A stretch of 50,681 nucleotides of DNA from NCBI GenBank assembly GCA_910588625.1, contig CAJUQN010000015.1:1-50681 (forward strand). The letters are read 5' to 3'. The notes below the pieces were generated by a model that saw only the letters and a list, made by a program, of their open reading frames with translations, did no database searches and had not been told where the DNA came from. A program made the translations under genes and the position numbers. This DNA comes from an uncultured Oscillospiraceae bacterium (lineage in GTDB: Bacteria > Bacillota > Clostridia > Oscillospirales > Oscillospiraceae). Below, piece by piece: positions 22,332 through 31,092 of the stretch (positions are counted from its first letter, which is position 1; every line of letters starts with the position of its first letter).

Positions 22332-24175
22332 GATGTCTCGTCCTCTCCTTGTGGGTCTTTCGGTTTGTGGAATTGGTTGTATACTGCCTGAGCGGTATTC
22401 CTGGGTACAACGGCAGCCAGCTCGTCCAGAGACGCGGCTTTAACTGCCTTCACGCTCTTGAACGCTTTCAGCAGCTGTGCCTTTCGGGTTGGTCCGACGC
22501 CCGGTATCTCGTCCAGTGCCGATCCCTTTAAGTGGCTAGCCTGCTGCTGACGATGGAATTCAATGGCAAACCGGTGGGTCTCCTCCTGGATACGGCCCAC
22601 CATAGCAAATAGGGCCTGATTGGCCTGGATACCGATTTCCCGGCCGTCTCCGGCCACCAGGGCGCGGGTGCGGTGGCGGTCGTCCTTCACCATGCCGTAT
22701 ATAGGGATATCCCCCAATCCAAGCCGCTCCAGTGCTTCACAGGCTACTTTTACCTGGCCTGCTCCACCGTCCATTAGCAGTAAATCCGGTTTTGCAGAGA
22801 ATTTTTCGTCTCCGTCCAAATACCGTCGGAAACGGCGCTCCACCACCTGCTCCATAGAAGCGTAGTCATCGGCGTGGGGCATATCCTTCAGCTTGAAATG
22901 GCGATAATCACGCTTCAAGGGCTTTCCGTCAATGTGGACCGTCATGGACGCCACAATATCCGAGCTACCCGTGTTGGAAATATCAAACGCCTCGATACGG
23001 TGGGGCATTTCCTCCATCCCCAGCAGCGCGCCCAGCGCCTCGGTGAGCTTGGAGCGGCGCTCCTCCGCCGTGGTGGCTCGGAGAACCTCCTCCGCAGCGT
23101 TTTCGTTGGCCAGCTTCACCAGCTCCATCTTGGCTCCCCGCTGGGGGGTAAGGACCTCCACCTTGCGCCCCACCGCCTCGGTGAGCATTCGGGCCAGCTC
23201 CACCTGCTCGTCGATGTCGCAGGGGAGCAGAATCTGACGGGGCAGTTGCCCCCGTCCTCCATAATACTGCGCCGCCAGCGTAGAGACCGTGGTCTGCTCA
23301 TCCTCCATAGGAACAGTCAGCAGCTCCCAATCCTTCGCCGCCAGCTCTCCACCGATGTAGTGGAGTACCACAAAACAGCTTTTCGCCTCTCCCCGGTGAT
23401 AGCCCACCACGTCCGTATCCGCCAGCGATCCAGCCACCGCTTTCTGCCGCTTGCTCAACAGTTGAATGGAGCGGATGCGGTCCCTGAGCCGAGCCGCCTT
23501 TTCAAATCGCAGCTCCTCCGCCGCCAGCTCCATCTCAGCCGTCAATTCATCCACCACTTCGTCTAAACGCCCCTCCAGCAAACGAACCGCCTGGTCAATA
23601 GAGCGGCGGTATTGGGTCTGGTCCATCTCTGGACGGCAATAGCCATCGCATACGCCCATGTGGAAATTGAGGCAAGGACGTTCTTTGCCGATATCTTTAG
23701 GGAATTTCCGGCGGCAAGCAGGCAAGCGCAGTGCTTCCCGCAAAGCGTCGATGATACCTTGACTGGAAAAGCGGGAGCCATATGGCCCAAAATACCGCGC
23801 CCCATCATTCTCCGCCTTGGAGGCAAGAGAAAAACGGGGATAATCTCCCGGCGACAACCGGATATAGGGATAGCCCTTGCTGTCCTTCAGCAGAATATTG
23901 TACCGGGGCTGATGGCGTTTGATCAAAGCACATTCCAGCACCAGCGCCTCAAATTCAGACTGCACCACGATGACGTCAAAGTGGTCAATCTGGCTAACCA
24001 TAGCCCGGGTCTTTTCATTGTGCCGTGACTGATCCTGAAAGTATTGGCTGACCCGGTTTTTCAGCGCCTTGGCTTTGCCAACATAGATAACCTCGCTCCC
24101 GGCATTCTGCATGATGTAAACCCCAGGCTTCAAAGGCAAAGCATGGGCTTTATCTCTCAACTCCTCAAATGTCAC
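22328..24175 (-). CDS. uvrC: Excinuclease ABC subunit C
   Basis: The 615-residue nuclease subunit of nucleotide excision repair, making the 3' and 5' incisions around a lesion bound by UvrB. In order: GIY-YIG nuclease domain (LKPGVYIMQNAGSEVIYVGK, about 16-35), a cysteine cluster near 155-180 (CRRKF...CLNFHMGVCDGYC), the UVR/UvrB-binding helix near 205-240, the RNase-H-like endonuclease domain with DLLLMDGGAGQV, and two C-terminal helix-hairpin-helix motifs (EIPGVGPTRK). It starts with GTG (24175) preceded by GGGAGG. A dispersed repeat copy lies upstream, so its promoter is not obvious. Confidence 0.97.
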   Translation of the reverse strand: MTFEELRDKAHALPLKPGVYIMQNAGSEVIYVGKAKALKNRVSQYFQDQSRHNEKTRAMVSQIDHFDVIVVQSEFEALVLECALIKRHQPRYNILLKDSKGYPYIRLSPGDYPRFSLASKAENDGARYFGPYGSRFSSQGIIDALREALRLPACRRKFPKDIGKERPCLNFHMGVCDGYCRPEMDQTQYRRSIDQAVRLLEGRLDEVVDELTAEMELAAEELRFEKAARLRDRIRSIQLLSKRQKAVAGSLADTDVVGYHRGEAKSCFVVLHYIGGELAAKDWELLTVPMEDEQTTVSTLAAQYYGGRGQLPRQILLPCDIDEQVELARMLTEAVGRKVEVLTPQRGAKMELVKLANENAAEEVLRATTAEERRSKLTEALGALLGMEEMPHRIEAFDISNTGSSDIVASMTVHIDGKPLKRDYRHFKLKDMPHADDYASMEQVVERRFRRYLDGDEKFSAKPDLLLMDGGAGQVKVACEALERLGLGDIPIYGMVKDDRHRTRALVAGDGREIGIQANQALFAMVGRIQEETHRFAIEFHRQQQASHLKGSALDEIPGVGPTRKAQLLKAFKSVKAVKAASLDELAAVVPRNTAQAVYNQFHKPKDPQGEDETS

Positions 24176-24217
24176 CCGACCACCTCCCAGCCGTCAAATC
24201 AACCACAAAGCATAACC

Positions 24218-24443
24218 CCACCCACTCAGGCGCAAAGCTATAGACCTACCCCTGTTCAATGACTAAACACTGGCGGCAGTGCCACTAGAAGCACCAGCGT
24301 CGAAAGCCGCATGCGCCGAAAAGTTTCAAACAGCAGAACAAACCAAGCTCTCCCGTAAGAGGGGTCTTAGGGGCGAAAGCCCCTAAGCGCGCTCTTTGGT
24401 TACTTTCTCTCGCGTGAGAGAAAGTAACCCGCCGGAGGCGGCC
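24218..24443 (+). repeat. Dispersed structured repeat, copy 2
   Basis: Starts with CCACCCACTCAGGCGCA (24218-24234), shares GAAGCACCAGCGTCGAAA (24288-24305) and a following CCGCATGCGCCGAAAA with copy 1. It ends with H1 CTTAGGGGC-GAAA-GCCCCTAAG (24366-24387), linker CGCGCTCTTT (24388-24397), H2 GGTTACTTTCTCTC-GCGT-GAGAGAAAGTAACC (24398-24429) and a CCGCC-GGA-GGCGG stem (24429-24441). H1 carries T-A/A-T pairs where the other copies have A-T/T-A, again compensatory. It sits between ptsH and uvrC, antisense to both. Confidence 0.9.
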
Positions 24444-24481
24444 TTCCATAAAAATGAGCCGCAGGGTTCCCTCTGCTCCTA

Positions 24482-24512
24482 CAAAAAAAGCGCCGCTTCC
24501 GCGGCGCTTTTT
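24482..24512 (-). terminator. Terminator of the HPr gene
   Basis: AAAGCGCCGC and GCGGCGCTTT form a perfect 10-bp stem with a 4-base loop (24487-24510); the minus strand continues with TTTTTTTG. It lies 17 bases after the HPr stop. Confidence 0.95.
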
Positions 24513-24528
24513 CGTGGTCAGCGTTGGG

Positions 24529-24795
24529 TCACTCGGTGAACTCAGAATTGATGAGTTCGATAAGAGCGTTGATGGCAGCCTCCTCATCAGGGCCGTCGGC
24601 AATGAGGTTGATGGTCGTGCCCTTCACGATGCCCAGGGACAGGACACCCAGCAGGCTCTTGGCGTTCACACGGCGGTCATCCTCTTTCTCAACCCAGATG
24701 GAGCTTTTGAACTCGTTGGCCTTCTGGATAAAAAACGTAGCCGGACGGGCATGCAAACCGACCTGGTTATTTACCGTAGTCTCTTTCATGAACAT
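24529..24795 (-). CDS. ptsH: HPr family phosphocarrier protein
   Basis: An 88-residue phosphocarrier of the PTS sugar-uptake system or a catabolite-repression HPr. The phosphorylated His15 is in QVGLHARPAT and the regulatory serine (Ser47) in NAKSLLGVLSLGI, so both the Enzyme I and HPr-kinase sites are present. A Crh protein would lack the histidine, so HPr is favoured. The ATG (24795) follows GGAGGG by 8 bases; a second Met is the third codon. It has its own promoter at 24879-24907 and terminator, so it is a single-gene unit. No ptsI is next to it. Confidence 0.95.
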   Translation of the reverse strand: MFMKETTVNNQVGLHARPATFFIQKANEFKSSIWVEKEDDRRVNAKSLLGVLSLGIVKGTTINLIADGPDEEAAINALIELINSEFTE

Positions 24796-24878
24796 GAGCG
24801 ATTCCCTCCATCATAAAACTCGGCTCCGGCGATACGAGACCATTACACCGGACCTACCCCGAATCTTTGTACTATGAT

Positions 24879-24907
24879 AGGATACCAAATTTAGCCGTTA
24901 TCGTCAA
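24879..24907 (-). promoter_or_regulatory. Sigma-A promoter of the HPr gene
   Basis: Minus strand: TTGACG (24907-24902), 17-bp spacer, TATCCT (24884-24879). The 5' leader is about 80 bases, with no obvious cre site. Confidence 0.7.
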
Positions 24908-24973
24908 GAGCATTTTCACCAAAAATCATGTCAGCTGATTATAAAAACCGCCTAGAAGTCACTATTGTATAAC

Positions 24974-27355
24974 TCACTTCAGCGTAGCCACCGTTACACC
25001 GTCCTCACCCTCTCCATAAACGCCAGGACGATACTCCTTTACATAGCGGCTTTTTTTCAAATGGTCCCGCACCGCCTTTCGCAGTGCCCCGGTACCTTTG
25101 CCATGAATGATGGTCACCGTCTCCAGCTTGCCCATGAGGGCGTTGTCCAGAAACAGGTCCACCGCCCCCAAGGCCTCGTCCACCATCATGCCCCGCAAAT
25201 CCAGTTCCGACTTGGCGGCCCCCGCACGGAAGGGGCGGCTCACCGCCGCGTTGCGCTGCTTATCCTTAGCGCTCTGCTTTTTCCGGGCAGTAACCTCCTC
25301 CAACACCCGGACCTCGCTCTGTTTCGCTTTCAGCTTTAAAATGCCTGCCTGGAGCTGGAGGGTGCCGTCCTTGTTGATGCCGATGACCTCCGCCTGGGCG
25401 CCCATCTTGGTGAGTTCCACTGTGTCGCCAACCACCGCATCCCGCGTGGGCGGCGGGGGCGGGAGCTCCTCCTTTTTTCCACCCAGAGCGGCGTCCGCCT
25501 CGTTGAGCTTCCGGCGCAGCTCAGACCTCTGTTCGTTGTCATCCACCCATTCCCTGCTCTGCGCCTGACGGCGACGCATTTCGTTCAGCTCCTTAAAGGT
25601 CTGGTCCGCCGCATCCCTGGCCCGCTCGATGATGGCGCGGGCCTCCGCCTGGGCCTTCTCGGCGGCCTTACCGCGCTCCTCCTCGATGTGCTCCCGGTAC
25701 TGCTCCGCCTGGGACCGGGCCTCTTCCATCTCGCGGCGCAGCTTGGCCGCCTGCTCCTTCTCTTTTTCCATGGCCTGGCGTTGGATGTCCAGCTGGCTGA
25801 GCACATCCTCAAAACGCACATTTTCCGCGTCGATGCGGTCCGCCGCTTTCTGGATGATATAGTCGGGTAGGCCCAGCCGCCGGGAAATAGCGAACGCATT
25901 GGACTTTCCTGGGATGCCGATCAACACCCGGTAGGTTGGCGCCAGAGTCTCCACGTCAAACTCACAAGAGGCGTTCTCCACCCCAGCAGTGGTCATAGCG
26001 TACACCTTCAGCTCGGCGTAGTGGGTAGTAGCGGCCACCGTGGCCCCCATAGCCCGGGCAGATTCGATAACGGCGGCGGCCAGGGCCGCACCCTCCACCG
26101 GGTCAGTACCCGCGCCCAGCTCGTCGAACAAAATCAGCGTTTCGTCGTCTGCCTGCTCCAGGATAGCTACGATATTGGTCATATGGGAGGAGAAGGTGGA
26201 TAGGGATTGGTCTATTGACTGCTCGTCGCCGATGTCCGCCAATACAGTGGAGCACACCTTCACTGTGGACCCATCCGCTGCCGGAATGTGCAGGCCGCAC
26301 TGGGCCATCAGGGTCAACAGGCCCAAGGTTTTCAGCGTCACAGTCTTACCACCGGTGTTGGGTCCAGTGATAACCAGAGTGTCAAATTTTTCACCTAGGA
26401 TTAGGTCGTTACGTACAGCACTTTTCGGGTCCAGCAGCGGATGGCGGGCCTTTCTTAGCTCGATGTGGTTCCCTAGTACCGGCTCCATGGCCCCCATGAT
26501 GGAGGACAGCTTGGCCCGGGCAAAAATACAGTCCAAGGAAACCAACGTCTGATAATCGTCCTCAATATCCGTCTTAAATCCGGCGCAGTCGGCGGACAGC
26601 TCCGCCAGAATCCGCTCGATCTCCTTCTGTTCCTTGGCCTGAAGCTCCCGCAGCTCGTTATTGGCATTCACCACGCCCATGGGCTCGATGAAGAAGGTCC
26701 CTCCGGACCCAGATACATCGTGAACCAGGCCGGGGACATCGTTCTTGTGCTCGCTCTTCACGGGCACCACATAGCGTCCCCCGCGCATCGTGATGATGGC
26801 GTCCTGCAAATACTTGGACTGGTTGGAGGAGATGAGCCGGTTGAGCACATCCCGCACCTTCCCCGCCGCCGCCCGGATGTGCCGCCGGATATCTGCCAGC
26901 TCCGGAGAGGCCGCGTCGGCAATCTCGTCCTCGCTGAGGATGGAGCCAGTGATCTTTTCCTCCAAAAAGCGGTTGGCAGTAAGGCTGTCAAAATAGCCGT
27001 CCAGCACCGTTTTACCCTCGCTTCCGCCGCCGTACTCCCGGACGTTCCGAGCACAGCGCAGGACCTGAGCAATATCCAGCAGCTCCCGTGTGTTCAACGC
27101 GCCTCCGCGGTCCGCACGTTGGAGGGCCGCGGCCACCGGCTTCACCCCGGACAGGGAGGGCGTACCATGCTTCACCAGCAGATCAAAGGCAGCAGAGGTC
27201 TGCTTTTGCAGGCGGTGCACATCATTTTTCATACTGATGGGCCGCAAGGCTGCGCACCGCTCTTTTCCCTCCTCGGTAGACGCCTCGTTGGCCAGCAGAG
27301 CCAGTACGCGGGGCAGTTCCAAGGTCTCTATGGATTTTTCAAATAATGGTGTCAT
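24974..27355 (-). CDS. mutS2: Endonuclease MutS2
   Basis: A 793-residue MutS-family ATPase with a C-terminal Smr nuclease, implicated in suppressing recombination and rescuing collided ribosomes. The core has Walker A GPNTGGKT (331-338), Walker B ILFDELGAGTDP and the STFSSHM signature. A long Glu/Lys/Gln-rich coiled coil follows (about 520-600). The Smr domain (about 715-793) has ELDLRGMMVDEAL and the catalytic HGKGTGALR. It lacks the mismatch-recognition domain of MutS1. It starts 4 bases after the recO stop and is co-transcribed with it. Confidence 0.96.
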   Translation of the reverse strand: MTPLFEKSIETLELPRVLALLANEASTEEGKERCAALRPISMKNDVHRLQKQTSAAFDLLVKHGTPSLSGVKPVAAALQRADRGGALNTRELLDIAQVLRCARNVREYGGGSEGKTVLDGYFDSLTANRFLEEKITGSILSEDEIADAASPELADIRRHIRAAAGKVRDVLNRLISSNQSKYLQDAIITMRGGRYVVPVKSEHKNDVPGLVHDVSGSGGTFFIEPMGVVNANNELRELQAKEQKEIERILAELSADCAGFKTDIEDDYQTLVSLDCIFARAKLSSIMGAMEPVLGNHIELRKARHPLLDPKSAVRNDLILGEKFDTLVITGPNTGGKTVTLKTLGLLTLMAQCGLHIPAADGSTVKVCSTVLADIGDEQSIDQSLSTFSSHMTNIVAILEQADDETLILFDELGAGTDPVEGAALAAAVIESARAMGATVAATTHYAELKVYAMTTAGVENASCEFDVETLAPTYRVLIGIPGKSNAFAISRRLGLPDYIIQKAADRIDAENVRFEDVLSQLDIQRQAMEKEKEQAAKLRREMEEARSQAEQYREHIEEERGKAAEKAQAEARAIIERARDAADQTFKELNEMRRRQAQSREWVDDNEQRSELRRKLNEADAALGGKKEELPPPPPTRDAVVGDTVELTKMGAQAEVIGINKDGTLQLQAGILKLKAKQSEVRVLEEVTARKKQSAKDKQRNAAVSRPFRAGAAKSELDLRGMMVDEALGAVDLFLDNALMGKLETVTIIHGKGTGALRKAVRDHLKKSRYVKEYRPGVYGEGEDGVTVATLK

Positions 27356-27359
27356 ACAA

Positions 27360-28133
27360 TTATCCTCTATTTACAAAGGTAGGTTTATATGTGATTCTTT
27401 TATAAAAGTCCAACGTGCGAAACCCCCGCTCCAGCCGGGTCATGACATAGGCCTCTGACGCGTCGGATAGTTTTTTTAGCCCCTCCTCGTCCAGGCGGAA
27501 GGATAGCAGGCGTTTCCGGGGACCCCAGGTGATATGCCGCAACGCAGCCAGCGCCGCCGTACTCAACGGCATGGAGACCCCCTCCCTCAGCTTGTCTCGG
27601 CAGGAAGCGCAATGGACCATCCCCTCCCCCAAGTGGACTTGTGGCTCCTGGGGTTCCGGCCTGCCACATACGCCACAATGCTCGATTTGGGGTTCGTATC
27701 CCGCCAGGGCCATGGACCGCCACTCAAAAGCCGCCTTCACTTGGTTCAGCGGCAGATGCAGCTTATCCAGAGCATGGAGGCAATTCAGTGTCACCGCCAG
27801 CAACCCCGGCTCAGGCTGTCCCTCCTCCGCCAAGGTTTCGGTGACTTCCACAAAATAGCTAGCCAGCGCAACCTTTTCCAAGTCATCACGTACGCCGTCA
27901 AACAGGCGCTCAGAGGCTGTCTCCTTCACTGACCACAGACCGTTGAACTCGTACAGGGTGAATTCCCCCCAGACCAGTAGCTGGCAGGCGGAGGCAATGG
28001 GGCTCCCCTTTTTCCGGCATCCGTGGGCGGACACGGTGAGCTTGCCCTCCTCTTCGGTGAGCAGAGTGAGTATCTTATCTGATTCCTTATAGTTCACCTC
28101 GCGCAACACGAGGGCATTGGTGGTCAGGTGCAT
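27360..28133 (-). CDS. recO: DNA repair protein RecO
   Basis: A 257-residue recombination mediator that with RecR helps load RecA onto SSB-coated single-stranded DNA. The N-terminal OB-fold has the LREVNYKESDKILTLLT motif. The C-terminal helical domain carries a zinc site formed by CGVCG and CASC (CxxC...CxxC). Length is normal. AGGAGCG precedes the ATG. Upstream are yqzL and era, the standard Firmicutes context; mutS2 follows in the same operon. A GC hairpin (28153-28172) lies just upstream of its ribosome binding site. Confidence 0.95.
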   Translation of the reverse strand: MHLTTNALVLREVNYKESDKILTLLTEEEGKLTVSAHGCRKKGSPIASACQLLVWGEFTLYEFNGLWSVKETASERLFDGVRDDLEKVALASYFVEVTETLAEEGQPEPGLLAVTLNCLHALDKLHLPLNQVKAAFEWRSMALAGYEPQIEHCGVCGRPEPQEPQVHLGEGMVHCASCRDKLREGVSMPLSTAALAALRHITWGPRKRLLSFRLDEEGLKKLSDASEAYVMTRLERGFRTLDFYKRITYKPTFVNRG

Positions 28134-28152
28134 AAAACACGCTCCTATGTAT

Positions 28153-28172
28153 GCCCCGGCGCAGGCCGGGGC
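28153..28172. other. GC-rich hairpin upstream of recO
   Basis: GCCCCGGC-GCAG-GCCGGGGC is a perfect 8-bp stem in the yqzL-recO spacer. No T-tract follows on the minus strand. It may modulate recO translation or protect the upstream message. Confidence 0.5.
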
Positions 28173-28180
28173 GAGTGGTT

Positions 28181-28375
28181 TTAATAAAGCCCTATGGGAC
28201 CACCAGGGGAATTGTCCGAACGTGGCTGCGGCCCCGCTAACGGGCCAGACAGCATCTCTCTCTCTCCTAACGGGATACTGTTCGGGGCTTGTAAAGGCCC
28301 CGCGTCATCCCGGCTCATGAGCCACGCCTCCGGCATCCCGGTGGTCCAAAACAGGTTCCAATACGATGTGTTCAT
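28181..28375 (-). CDS. yqzL: YqzL-like small protein
   Basis: A 64-residue protein with an excellent ribosome binding site (GGCAGGAGG ending 7 bases before the ATG). The first 24 residues, with YWNLFWTTGMPEAWLMSR, match the YqzL family pattern of an aromatic WxxFxxTGxxxxYLxYR core, a small conserved protein of unknown function. The YqzL gene of Bacillus is also between era and recO, so synteny supports the call. The C-terminal 40 residues are Pro/Gly-rich and probably disordered, longer than the usual 45-50-residue protein. There is a 42-base gap before recO. It lies 80 bases downstream of the DUF3267 gene. Confidence 0.75.
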   Translation of the reverse strand: MNTSYWNLFWTTGMPEAWLMSRDDAGPLQAPNSIPLGEREMLSGPLAGPQPRSDNSPGGPIGLY

Positions 28376-28455
28376 TGCCGTACCTCCTGCCTATGTCATT
28401 AGCATGGGCAGGGGCGCGGCGATTATGTCAGGGAAATTTTGTGTCTTATAAACAC

Positions 28456-29103
28456 TCAGCTTTTCACGGGCCGCTCAAAAGCAACAAGACCCAGCTCGTA
28501 GGGATGATCGCAGTACACCGCCTCACCCTTGGGGCGATAGGTCAACAGCTTCAGAATGATGCAAAAATCCCCGCCGCCGCCTAAAATCATGAGCACAGAC
28601 AAGTACAGCAGCAAATCCACTCCCGTGAACACCGCCACTGCGCCCAACCCAAAGCCCAGCACCAGGGTTGGCATGGCAGATCCCAGCAGATACTGCCACT
28701 TTTTCATGGGCTCGGCGCAGGTACAGTAGGGGGCCAGCGCCGCCCATATCACGCCGAACTCGATGGACCGGAAGCGGCTTGGGGCGCACAAGCCCCACAC
28801 CAGGCCATGAATCCCTTCATGAGCCACGAACAGCACAATGAGCATAGCCACCATCAGAAGCAGCCCCCACACAGAAAGGTTATGCCCCAAGCTGTCGTTA
28901 ACCACCAGATACCATATGATAACTGCCAGTGCAAAGGGAAACATCACCACAAAAGACAAAATGTTGGCCTTTACCACACCTATGGTCAGGTTGTGGGTCA
29001 TCCAGCCCTGCCGTTCCATGTCCTCCGTCAGCTTCTCAAAGCGGGCCTTGCGGCGCAGCTCAGCCTCGGTGAGCTGCTGCCCCTTTTTCTCCTTCTGTTT
29101 CAT
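28456..29103 (-). CDS. DUF3267 putative membrane zincin
   Basis: A 215-residue membrane protein of the DUF3267 family. A charged N-terminus (about 1-40) is followed by hydrophobic segments at about 48-68 and 80-95, the metal-binding HEGIHG (an HExxH motif) at the end of the second, and two more segments at about 133-150 and 155-180. The C-terminal YCDHPYELGLVAFE is the conserved tail seen in this family. The HExxH inside a membrane segment suggests an intramembrane metalloprotease, but no substrate is known. It starts right after era, with overlapping ribosome binding site, and is followed by yqzL. Confidence 0.85.
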   Translation of the reverse strand: MKQKEKKGQQLTEAELRRKARFEKLTEDMERQGWMTHNLTIGVVKANILSFVVMFPFALAVIIWYLVVNDSLGHNLSVWGLLLMVAMLIVLFVAHEGIHGLVWGLCAPSRFRSIEFGVIWAALAPYCTCAEPMKKWQYLLGSAMPTLVLGFGLGAVAVFTGVDLLLYLSVLMILGGGGDFCIILKLLTYRPKGEAVYCDHPYELGLVAFERPVKS

Positions 29104-29105
29104 AA

Positions 29106-29999
29106 TCAGTCCTCAGTATACCCAAAGTTCTGAATAGCTGCCGGGTTGTCCCGCCAGTTCTCCTTCACCTTGACCCAGGTTTCCAGATACACCTTGGCCC
29201 CCATGAACGCCTCCATATCCTGCCGGGCCTGGGTGCTGATTTTCTTCAGCATGGCTCCGCCCTTGCCGATGATGATGCCTTTATGGGACGCTTTCTCACA
29301 GTATATGGTCACATGGCAGTCAATGATGTCGTTGTCCCGCTGGGAGAACTTGGTCACCTCCACCGCTGTGCCGTGGGGGATCTCCTGGTCCAGCTCCCGC
29401 AGCAGCTTCTCCCGGACGATCTCCGCCATGATCTGCCGCTCCGGCTGGTCGGTGACCGCCCCGTCCGGGAACAGCTGAGGCCCCTCTGGCAGCCAACCGC
29501 CCAGCACCTCCAGCAGCTCGTCCACACCCTCGCCTGTTTTCGCCGAGATGGGTACTACCGCATCCCAATCGTGGGCCGCGCCGTAAACAGCCATCACCGC
29601 CAACAGCTTTTCCTTCTCCACCGTGTCAATCTTATTGATGACCAGCGCGGCGGGAGCGCCTAATGCCTTGATGCGGGAAATCAGCTCCTCCTCCGGCTGG
29701 CCGATGTGGTCCACCGGCTCCACCAGAAGCATCACTCCATCCACGTCCGCTACCGACTGGCGGACCACCTTCACCATATAATCCCCCAGACGGGTACGGG
29801 CTTTGTGAAGGCCCGGCGTATCCACAAACACAAATTGACTGTCTCCCCGGTTGAGGACCGCACAGATGCGGTTCCGGGTGGTCTGAGGCTTGGGGGAAAC
29901 AATGGCAATTTTCTCCCCTGCCAGGGTGTTGGTTAGTGTGGACTTGCCCACATTTGGCCGTCCGCAGATGGTAATAATACCAGATTTTTTGATGTTCAT
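29106..29999 (-). CDS. era: GTPase Era
   Basis: A 297-residue GTPase assisting 16S rRNA 3'-end maturation and 30S assembly. GTP motifs: G1 GRPNVGKST (13-21), G3 DTPGLH, G4 NKID. The C-terminal KH domain includes GRIIGKGGAMLKKI-like GIIIGKGGAMLKKI, which binds the 3' end of 16S rRNA. Length is standard. The ribosome binding site overlaps the upstream acyltransferase stop (TGAGGATTATCTGAAATG), so they are coupled. Together with ybeY upstream it forms an rRNA-processing block. Confidence 0.97.
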   Translation of the reverse strand: MNIKKSGIITICGRPNVGKSTLTNTLAGEKIAIVSPKPQTTRNRICAVLNRGDSQFVFVDTPGLHKARTRLGDYMVKVVRQSVADVDGVMLLVEPVDHIGQPEEELISRIKALGAPAALVINKIDTVEKEKLLAVMAVYGAAHDWDAVVPISAKTGEGVDELLEVLGGWLPEGPQLFPDGAVTDQPERQIMAEIVREKLLRELDQEIPHGTAVEVTKFSQRDNDIIDCHVTIYCEKASHKGIIIGKGGAMLKKISTQARQDMEAFMGAKVYLETWVKVKENWRDNPAAIQNFGYTED

Positions 30000-30011
30000 T
30001 TCAGATAATCC

Positions 30012-31091
30012 TCAACTTTCTTTTGGATCCCGGCATTGAGCATTGGCCGCATTTTGTGTTTTGGTAGGAACCAGATTCATCAGCGCCTGCGCCGCCCAGT
30101 CCACCATCTGGGCCAGCACCAGGGAGCAAACCACCACCACCGGCACTACCAGCGGCATCCAGAACAGCCGGAGCTGGGCCTGGGGCACCGCTTTATTCAG
30201 CACCGGGTAGACAATCTGGTCCGCAATGTAGGACACCAGGTACATGGGCAAGGCCAGCTTAGCCACCCGAGCTACGCACCAGCGCAGCGCAGCGGGAACC
30301 CCCTCCCCCTTCACCCTTTTCAGGCAGGAAAACAGGCACACCGATTCCAGCGTCAGCGCCAGGCTCCCCCACTGGTCCTCGGGCATCCAGACATAATTCT
30401 CACCGGCGGCGGCGAAGTAACCCTTTGCCCCCATCACAGCCGCCAAGCCGAGCCAGCACAGCAGGAGCTGCCACCCCTTAAACCGTAGCGGATACTCCCG
30501 CAGCCAGGCCCCTATGGCGTAGTAGGTCAGCGGGTAAATCCCCACCCACCACGTGGGCAGGAGGGTCCCCACCTGGTTCACCAGCCCCGGAAGGGCCGTC
30601 AGTCCCACCAGGGTGAGGACCAACGCCTTTTTTCCGCTGTCCTCCAAAACGTACCATGCGGCGTTCAGGAAGGGACTGAGCAGGAACAAGCCGATGTACA
30701 TCTCAATATACCACGCATAGGGCGCGGCGGCGTAGACGGTAAACTGCCGCACAATGCCTTTCCAGGCAAACACTTCTCCCTGCCAAACACACCGGAACGC
30801 CAGGCAGGCCGCCCCAGCCAGCACATAGGTAAACAGCACCGGAAGCAGCTTTCGGTAATACCCCTTGGACCACTTGCGGTTGATGCAGGTATACCCCGTC
30901 AGCAGCAGGAACAAAGGTACGCAGGTCATGCACAGCATCCGCACCATACAGGCGGCTAGCATGGTTTTGCCCGCCGCCGGGGTGTCATAAAAGCCGTTAT
31001 TCAGGAAAAAGTGGACGCTCAGGGTGAGCACACCCGCCACCGCCCGAGCCAGGTCCAAGCCAAAATCCCGCTGTTTGTCCGTGTGTTCCAT
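30012..31091 (-). CDS. Acyltransferase family membrane protein
   Basis: A 359-residue polytopic protein with about ten hydrophobic segments, of the acyltransferase-3 / OafA type. It has DFGLDLARAVAGVLTLSVHF in the first segment, with the family's R/H pair (RAVA...VH), and PLFLLLTGY as the second-segment motif. Members transfer acetyl or other acyl groups to cell-surface sugars and peptidoglycan from the membrane. It sits between ybeY and era, where most Firmicutes have dgkA and cdd, so it is an insertion or replacement in this conserved block. It starts 2 bases after the ybeY stop. Substrate unknown. Confidence 0.85.
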   Translation of the reverse strand: MEHTDKQRDFGLDLARAVAGVLTLSVHFFLNNGFYDTPAAGKTMLAACMVRMLCMTCVPLFLLLTGYTCINRKWSKGYYRKLLPVLFTYVLAGAACLAFRCVWQGEVFAWKGIVRQFTVYAAAPYAWYIEMYIGLFLLSPFLNAAWYVLEDSGKKALVLTLVGLTALPGLVNQVGTLLPTWWVGIYPLTYYAIGAWLREYPLRFKGWQLLLCWLGLAAVMGAKGYFAAAGENYVWMPEDQWGSLALTLESVCLFSCLKRVKGEGVPAALRWCVARVAKLALPMYLVSYIADQIVYPVLNKAVPQAQLRLFWMPLVVPVVVVCSLVLAQMVDWAAQALMNLVPTKTQNAANAQCRDPKES

Positions 31092-31092
31092 G

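Noticed and set aside
24398..24429. H2 hairpin as a rho-independent terminator
   Set aside because: Stem is long but no T-tract follows on either strand in any of the three copies.
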